Origin: a virus
Reading direction: 5' to 3' (one strand)
DNA: 64,000 nt
Virus record (IMG/VR): IMGVR_UViG_3300025684_000014
Span: 1-64,000 of that record
Below the pieces are notes generated by a model. It saw nothing but the letters and a program-made list of their open reading frames with translations. It was not told the DNA's origin and did no database searches. This document shows positions 60,071-64,000 of the stretch, piece by piece (position 1 is the first letter of the stretch; the number at the start of each line of letters is the position of its first letter). The position numbers and the translations under genes were made by a program.

Positions 60071-60383
60071 TCCTCGCTTTTCTGTTTCTTTACTTAAAAA
60101 TATTTTTGTTACTGCTTTACAAGATGGTAGTAATTATTGGCTTATTATAAATAATTGGTGCTTAGAAGAACATATTGCTAATATTACTGATATAGAAGCA
60201 AATCCATTTACACAATATGAAGTAGATTTAAATGTTATTAAAAAAGGGTTTGAAATACTTTATGCACAAAAATCTGAATGGAGCAGTAAAAAGCTTTCTA
60301 ATATTTTAAATAAAAATTATGATGCAGAAGATGCAGATGTAATTTTACAGTACGGTTTATTCGGGGAGCTTCTTTATGGATAG
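60060..60383 (+). CDS. Small soluble protein
   Basis: A TTG at 60060 with AAGGGGAG upstream is the best start (it overlaps the preceding stop); an ATG at 59961 would lie inside the preceding gene. The 107-aa product is acidic and helical. Not recognised. Confidence 0.5.
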   Translation: MDSDPRFSVSLLKNIFVTALQDGSNYWLIINNWCLEEHIANITDIEANPFTQYEVDLNVIKKGFEILYAQKSEWSSKKLSNILNKNYDAEDADVILQYGLFGELLYG

Positions 60384-60579
60384 TAAACATCCTCTTGTTG
60401 GTAAATCTGTAAAACTTTTTCCTAACGACACTTTTGCAAAGTATGGAGTAATAAATAAAATCGATGATCTTGGTTATTATATAGAGATTTATAGGTGCGA
60501 CAATAAGCAAGAATATAAGGTTGGTGATATAGCTTTTTTTAATCACGCTAACCAGTTGCATTTTATTATTTTAAATTGA
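60376..60579 (+). CDS. Small beta-rich protein
   Basis: A 67-aa protein resembling a small SH3-like barrel (VGKSVKLFPNDTFAKYGVINKIDDLG). It overlaps both neighbours by 4-8 bases. The function is unknown. Confidence 0.45.
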   Translation: MDSKHPLVGKSVKLFPNDTFAKYGVINKIDDLGYYIEIYRCDNKQEYKVGDIAFFNHANQLHFIILN

Positions 60580-60905
60580 ATACTAATTATATAATACCTT
60601 GCCTTGCTCTTTCTTTTGCTAATATTATTTTCTGGTATAAAGGTAATTCAAAAGCTATTTATGGTTTAGATTGGTCTCCATTCAAGTGGTGGCTTTATAC
60701 TAGTTTAATAACAAACTATATTACACTTCATGCTTGGTGGAAATTAATTGAATTAAGCAATGTTTGGAAAGCTGGTGTTACATGGGGGCTTTGCAGTCTT
60801 TTTGTTGACTTAATTTTAAATACCATTTATTTTGGTTTTAATTTAAACGGCATTATTGCTTTAGCATTCTGTGCTTGCTCTGCTTTTTTTGCACATAAAA
60901 CTTGA
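60576..60905 (+). CDS. Small polytopic membrane protein
   Basis: A 109-aa protein starting TTG at 60576, overlapping the previous stop. Three to four hydrophobic spans with many Trp. Not recognised. Confidence 0.5.
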   Translation: MNTNYIIPCLALSFANIIFWYKGNSKAIYGLDWSPFKWWLYTSLITNYITLHAWWKLIELSNVWKAGVTWGLCSLFVDLILNTIYFGFNLNGIIALAFCACSAFFAHKT

Positions 60906-60929
60906 CAAACATTTTTTAATGATTATAAA
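60902..60929 (+). promoter_or_regulatory. Promoter of second tRNA group
   Basis: TTGACA (60902-60907), 16-base spacer, TATAAA (60924-60929). A good sigma70 match, about 45 bases before tRNA-Thr. The first tRNA group also begins with a TTGACA. Confidence 0.6.
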
Positions 60930-60974
60930 TCATATCATAAGCAACAGCAGTTGCTTTCTTAGCTCTTTAACCTT

Positions 60975-61047
60975 GCTGGTGTAGCTCAGTTGGTAGAGCC
61001 CCTGTCTTGTAAACAGGTTGTCGGGAGTTCAAGTCTCTCCTCCAGCA
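60975..61047 (+). tRNA. tRNA-Thr (UGU)
   Basis: Acceptor GCUGGUG/CUCCAGC with one U-U mismatch, anticodon stem CCUGU/ACAGG with loop CUUGUAA, a D-arm GCUC/GAGC and a T-loop UUCAAGU. Discriminator A. Reads ACA. Confidence 0.9.
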
Positions 61048-61050
61048 CAT

Positions 61051-61123
61051 GCAAGAATAACTCAATTGGTAGAGTATCTGCCTTCCAAGCAGAATGTTGC
61101 GGGTTCGAGTCCCGTTTCTTGCT
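61051..61123 (+). tRNA. tRNA-Gly (UCC)
   Basis: Acceptor GCAAGAA/UUCUUGC, anticodon loop CUUCCAA, T-arm GCGGG-UUCGAGU-CCCGU, discriminator U typical of tRNA-Gly. Reads GGA. Confidence 0.92.
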
Positions 61124-61124
61124 C

Positions 61125-61217
61125 TAATAGCTTAAACAACATTCATACTACTTTTAACCTTTTAGAAAGATTAATCAGTGGTTATGTGTGTCGTGGGTTC
61201 AAACGTTTAAGCTATTA
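61125..61217 (+). repeat. 13-bp inverted repeat between tRNA-Gly and tRNA-Asn
   Basis: TAATAGCTTAAAC (61125-61137) is the exact reverse complement of 61205-61217. The arms are 93 bases apart end to end, about tRNA size, and a GGGTTCAAAC lies near the 3' arm like a T-loop, but no D- or anticodon arm is found. Possibly a degraded tRNA or a processing element. Confidence 0.55.
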
Positions 61218-61327
61218 ATTGATGCAGCTTAGCGCCTCTTTTTTCCTACTTTCTTTTAACACTAATAATATAGATTAAGAGTTTGCAGGGTTGAGTGTGT
61301 AAAAGTGAACTGTTAAGTTGCATCTAT

Positions 61328-61400
61328 GCTCTCTTAGCTCAATGGTTAGAGCAATCGGCTGTTAACCGATAGGTTCTAGGTTCAAGTCCTAGAGAGAGCG
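61328..61400 (+). tRNA. tRNA-Asn (GUU)
   Basis: Acceptor GCUCUCU/AGAGAGC, anticodon loop CUGUUAA, T-arm CUAGG-UUCAAGU-CCUAG, discriminator G. Reads AAC/AAU, common here. Confidence 0.93.
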
Positions 61401-61431
61401 TTCTTTTATTTTAATTGTAGAAAGGTCAAAC

Positions 61432-61659
61432 ATGTCTGATTACCCTTATCATTTTTCTGATTACGTAGATATTAAAGCAACTAATGGTTACACAATAAGA
61501 TTAAAAAGCAGATCAATGTCTAAAGACGCTTTAACATTGGTTGCTAAAAAATCTGGAGTTAATATGGTTATGTGGGAATGGATGTGGCGCACAGGTAATA
61601 TTTCCTCTATTACTAGACTTCTTAATACTGAAGTTAATGAAAATGGTTATTCAAGATAA
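61432..61659 (+). CDS. Small basic protein
   Basis: A 75-aa protein with AGAAAGG before the ATG. Mixed composition (IRLKSRSMSKDAL). Not recognised. Confidence 0.5.
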   Translation: MSDYPYHFSDYVDIKATNGYTIRLKSRSMSKDALTLVAKKSGVNMVMWEWMWRTGNISSITRLLNTEVNENGYSR

Positions 61660-61672
61660 CTGAGGCTTTATT

Positions 61673-62017
61673 ATGAATTTAGATTTTTATCCTTCTTCTA
61701 CTCTCGAGTGGAATCAGGTTACTAAAGATATTGCTAATAAATTAAAAACAATTATTCCTGATTTAAAAATTAACTTTACTTTTTTTGAGTATGAAGAAAC
61801 TTCTATAACTTTATCATTAGAATCTTTTGATAATCTTTGTAAACTTTCTAAAGATCTTTTTTATAATTCTGAAGATAAGTTAGTAATAAAAAATTTATTT
61901 TTGACTAATTATCAAAAGCATTTTTTAGTTTACTGTGATGTAGAATTTCATGATTATAATAATGGTATTCCGCAAAACGTAAAAATATTTTTCGATATAG
62001 AGGAAAGTATTGATTAA
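61673..62017 (+). CDS. Small acidic protein
   Basis: A 114-aa acidic alpha/beta protein. Overlaps the next gene by 8 bases. Function unknown. Confidence 0.5.
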   Translation: MNLDFYPSSTLEWNQVTKDIANKLKTIIPDLKINFTFFEYEETSITLSLESFDNLCKLSKDLFYNSEDKLVIKNLFLTNYQKHFLVYCDVEFHDYNNGIPQNVKIFFDIEESID

Positions 62018-62252
62018 TTATATAATTATTATATTAGTAACTATTTTTATTTTCTTTTCAAATTACAATAATAAAATTACTTCTAAATATAATTGTACCT
62101 CTAATATAAACAATAAAACTTTACAAGTTTCTTTTTCTCAATACCAAAAACTTATTAATTCTCATTTAAAAAATAAAATAAAATGTAGGCTTATTTTTAA
62201 TGAAAATACTTCTTCAAACAAAAGACAAACTTCTTTTTCCCAACTCAATTAA
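62010..62252 (+). CDS. Small membrane-anchored protein
   Basis: An 80-aa protein with an N-terminal membrane span (about residues 2-18) and a polar Asn/Lys-rich domain with two Cys. Composition resembles the protein at 59253 (one span, then a CNT/CTS pattern and LSRYDLIQLEKL versus FSQYQKLINSHL), suggesting a shared family. Function unknown. Confidence 0.45.
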   Translation: MINYIIIILVTIFIFFSNYNNKITSKYNCTSNINNKTLQVSFSQYQKLINSHLKNKIKCRLIFNENTSSNKRQTSFSQLN

Positions 62253-62445
62253 TCAAATAACATTAGAAACTTTTGATAATCAAATTGTTGTTTACGGATC
62301 TGATATAAAAAGTTCTCTTTATATTAAAAAATATTCTTCTTCTTCTGAATTGATACATGATTTAAAAAAAATACAAACTAACAAAAATTTAACTAAAAAT
62401 TATTTTTGTTCTATCTTGAAATTTTATTCTTCTCTAAGTAAATAA
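62200..62445 (+). CDS. Small soluble protein
   Basis: An 81-aa protein starting inside the preceding gene (53-base overlap). Ser/Lys/Asn-rich. Not recognised. The size of the overlap lowers confidence. Confidence 0.4.
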   Translation: MKILLQTKDKLLFPNSINQITLETFDNQIVVYGSDIKSSLYIKKYSSSSELIHDLKKIQTNKNLTKNYFCSILKFYSSLSK

Positions 62446-62467
62446 CGCTAATCTTCAAGGAGTACAT

Positions 62468-62671
62468 ATGAAGAATACAATACTTTTTACACTAATTTTA
62501 TTTTTAATACTTACTTCTTCTTGTCTAGAAAGCACTAAGATCGAAGAATTACCTGATCTTAATTTTAGAGACCAAGAATTAGATGATCAAATAAATTATA
62601 TTTTAGATGATCAAGGTAATCTTTTAGAATTTCACGACTTTGAATTTTCAGAAATCCCTGACCAAGGTTAA
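62468..62671 (+). CDS. Small lipoprotein
   Basis: A 67-aa protein with AAGGAG before the ATG and an export signal ending in LTSSC, a typical lipobox with Cys at residue 19. The mature part is very acidic (about 48 residues). Probably anchored to the membrane surface. Candidate for superinfection exclusion or lysis control. No family match. Confidence 0.6.
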   Translation: MKNTILFTLILFLILTSSCLESTKIEELPDLNFRDQELDDQINYILDDQGNLLEFHDFEFSEIPDQG

Positions 62672-62674
62672 AAA

Positions 62675-62965
62675 ATGAAATGTTCTGTAACATATTTTGT
62701 AGATGAAAAAACAAACAAATTGATGTGGCAATGCCCTAACAGAATGGGTATTCCCACTAAACATGATGCTAAAACAACTACCCGTTGTTGGAGACATAAT
62801 TGTAAAGGAATTAAACCTCCGAATCCAATCATGTTTTGTAACGCTCAAAATTGTAATAAAATAAAAAAGAATCATCCTGATTCTTTGTATTGTAGTGACC
62901 GCTGCAGTAAACGCGAAAGAGATCGTAGGTATCGGTTAAAGAAGAAAACAAATGTCTCATTTTGA
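62675..62965 (+). CDS. Zinc-binding protein with several Cys pairs
   Basis: A 96-aa protein with Cys at CPNR, CWRHNCKG, FCNAQNCNK and YCSDRCSKRERDRRYRLKKK. The last unit (YCSDRCsKR..RYR) is typical of phage/bacterial zinc-ribbon proteins with a basic helix and likely binds nucleic acid. Overlaps the AlkB-like gene by 14 bases. Confidence 0.65.
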   Translation: MKCSVTYFVDEKTNKLMWQCPNRMGIPTKHDAKTTTRCWRHNCKGIKPPNPIMFCNAQNCNKIKKNHPDSLYCSDRCSKRERDRRYRLKKKTNVSF

Positions 62966-63566
62966 ATATGTTAAAGATTTTCTTTACAAGAAAGAAGCCG
63001 ATTATTTACAGTGTTTTCTTGAGGAAGAGATACCTTGGCGCCAAGTAAAATATTTTAAACCTGAAAGAGGTTATGTAATTACACCTCGTTTAACTTGGTG
63101 CGCAGGGTTTCACAACAATCTTTATTATAACATAAACAATATAACTCCTAATCCAATTCCAAAAACAATATTACCTCTTAAAGAAATAATTGAAGATTAT
63201 ACTGGTACTACTTATAACTTCGTTCTTTTTGCTAAATATAGAAATGGTCAAGATTCGATAACTTATCATTCTGACGATGAATTATTTTTAGGAAAAAACC
63301 CAACTATACCTTTATTAACTATTGGCTCTGCAAGACCTTTTAATTTGAAAAATAAGATTGATAGATCTGTACAAAGTTTTGATTTAAATCATGGTGATTT
63401 ATTAATCATGAAAAATGATTGTCAAAGAAACTTTCAACATGCAGTACCTAAAGTTGACAACTTTAACGAAGTTAGGTATTCAATTACTTTTAGAAAAGCT
63501 ATAAATGAATACGGTACTAAAAACTATTATACTTATAATGTAGGTAATCAACTTGATTTTAAATAA
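62952..63566 (+). CDS. AlkB-like 2-oxoglutarate/Fe(II) dioxygenase
   Basis: A 204-aa protein with YRNGQDSITYHSDDE near residue 95 (HxD iron ligands), TIGSARPFNLKNK, GDLLIMKNDCQRNFQHAVPK with the second iron His, and RYSITFRK with the 2-oxoglutarate Arg. This matches AlkB-type enzymes that remove alkyl groups from bases by oxidation. In phages such genes repair or hypermodify nucleic acids. Confidence 0.85.
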   Translation: MSHFEYVKDFLYKKEADYLQCFLEEEIPWRQVKYFKPERGYVITPRLTWCAGFHNNLYYNINNITPNPIPKTILPLKEIIEDYTGTTYNFVLFAKYRNGQDSITYHSDDELFLGKNPTIPLLTIGSARPFNLKNKIDRSVQSFDLNHGDLLIMKNDCQRNFQHAVPKVDNFNEVRYSITFRKAINEYGTKNYYTYNVGNQLDFK

Positions 63567-63581
63567 CTTTTTTTGTATTAC

Positions 63582-63601
63582 CCCCTTTTTATAAAAAGGG
63601 G
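63582..63601 (+). promoter_or_regulatory. 20-base palindrome covering a ribosome site
   Basis: CCCCTTTTTATAAAAAGGGG is a perfect palindrome. Its 3' arm contains AAAAGGGG, the ribosome site of the gene at 63610, so folding would hide it. It may also act as a terminator for the gene upstream, although no T-run follows on this strand. Confidence 0.55.
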
Positions 63602-63609
63602 AAAACATT

Positions 63610-63693
63610 ATGTCTCAAGAATTTTTAGCTTTTTCTTATATACTTTTTTCATATTCAATTATAATCATTCAAGGAATTAATAAATTAAAATGA
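63610..63693 (+). CDS. 27-aa membrane peptide
   Basis: ATG at 63610, 9 bases after AAGGGG. Mostly hydrophobic (AFSYILFSYSIIII). It overlaps the next gene as ATGA, which favours a real gene. Confidence 0.45.
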   Translation: MSQEFLAFSYILFSYSIIIIQGINKLK

Positions 63694-63911
63694 GCTGTTT
63701 TTATACAAGCGAAGAAAAAAAGCGTAATGTCATTGATTTTTTAAGTCAATTTAACAGTCTTATGAGAGACTGTAATGTAGATATAAACTTTTTAGATGGT
63801 ACTTTATATATTGAAGGTCAGTATGCTGGCAATTTAGAAGACACTTGTAATTCAGTGCGTCTAGAAGACGCTGAAGGTATTGAACTTTATGAAACTGATT
63901 TTATTGATTAA
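63690..63911 (+). CDS. Small acidic protein
   Basis: A 73-aa acidic protein coupled to the preceding peptide. Not recognised. Confidence 0.5.
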   Translation: MSCFYTSEEKKRNVIDFLSQFNSLMRDCNVDINFLDGTLYIEGQYAGNLEDTCNSVRLEDAEGIELYETDFID

Positions 63912-64000
63912 AGTCATTCCTGCTTTTCTTTGTTTAACTTTTGCAAAACTTAAAGAAAAAAACGAAATAGATATAACAGCTCAAGGTGTTTTTAATAGTT
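63889..64000 (+). CDS. Start of a gene running off the window
   Basis: ATG at 63889, inside the preceding frame, stays open to the window edge (37 codons). It starts with a hydrophobic segment (KLILLIKVIPAFLCL) like an export signal. The product is unknown. Confidence 0.4.
   Translation, partial: MKLILLIKVIPAFLCLTFAKLKEKNEIDITAQGVFNS

Overview
The window is part of the genome of a large tailed phage with a contractile tail (myovirus type), possibly a jumbo phage. Supporting genes are a tail sheath, tail tube, HK97-type capsid protein, prohead protease, portal and large terminase. The host is not identifiable. Strong AAGGAG-type ribosome sites, TTG/GTG starts and sigma70-like promoters point to an ordinary bacterium.

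Three blocks can be told apart. (1) About 1-33,016, all minus strand and AT-rich, is the virion and packaging block. Reading leftwards from 33,016 it holds a four-Cys protein, a 1276-aa two-nuclease protein, a Gly-rich membrane-type protein, TerL, a second Gly-rich protein, several unassigned virion-type proteins, portal, protease/scaffold fusion, decoration-type protein, major capsid protein, neck genes, sheath, tube, two tube-like paralogues, two chaperone-like proteins and the start of a probable tape measure. (2) About 33,100-47,463, plus strand, is a clearly GC-richer island with long structured non-coding stretches. It encodes a secreted zincin, two proteins with nearly identical export signals (one a lytic transglycosylase) and a 2033-aa protein with a DxDGD motif and two membrane segments that I read as a candidate double-psi-barrel RNA polymerase. 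It also holds several small proteins, a ~0.9-kb giant structured RNA, a tRNA gene with a ~94-nt structured insert in its anticodon loop, and a second tRNA-like element. (3) About 47,500-64,000, plus strand except one gene and AT-rich, is an accessory block of small genes and seven tRNAs. Recognisable members are PurA-like and PurB-like enzymes, two deaminase-fold proteins, an Nmad1-like protein, a YkuK-type RNase H-fold protein and an AlkB-like oxygenase.

The most unusual observation is a set of five hammerhead ribozymes in the gaps between the island's genes. One is a complete type III. Four share a permuted layout, core GAAA first and CUGANGA last, with stem III and stem I intact. In these four a helix extending stem II is paired in each copy although the sequences differ. 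Each lies just upstream of a gene. The simplest reading is a polycistronic transcript that cuts itself into separate mRNAs with hairpin-capped 5' ends. Together with the polymerase-like protein and the structured RNAs, the island looks like an RNA-centred module unlike the rest of the phage.

All functional calls come from reading sequence motifs. No database search or folding program was run. Most small proteins in the right-hand block remain of unknown function.
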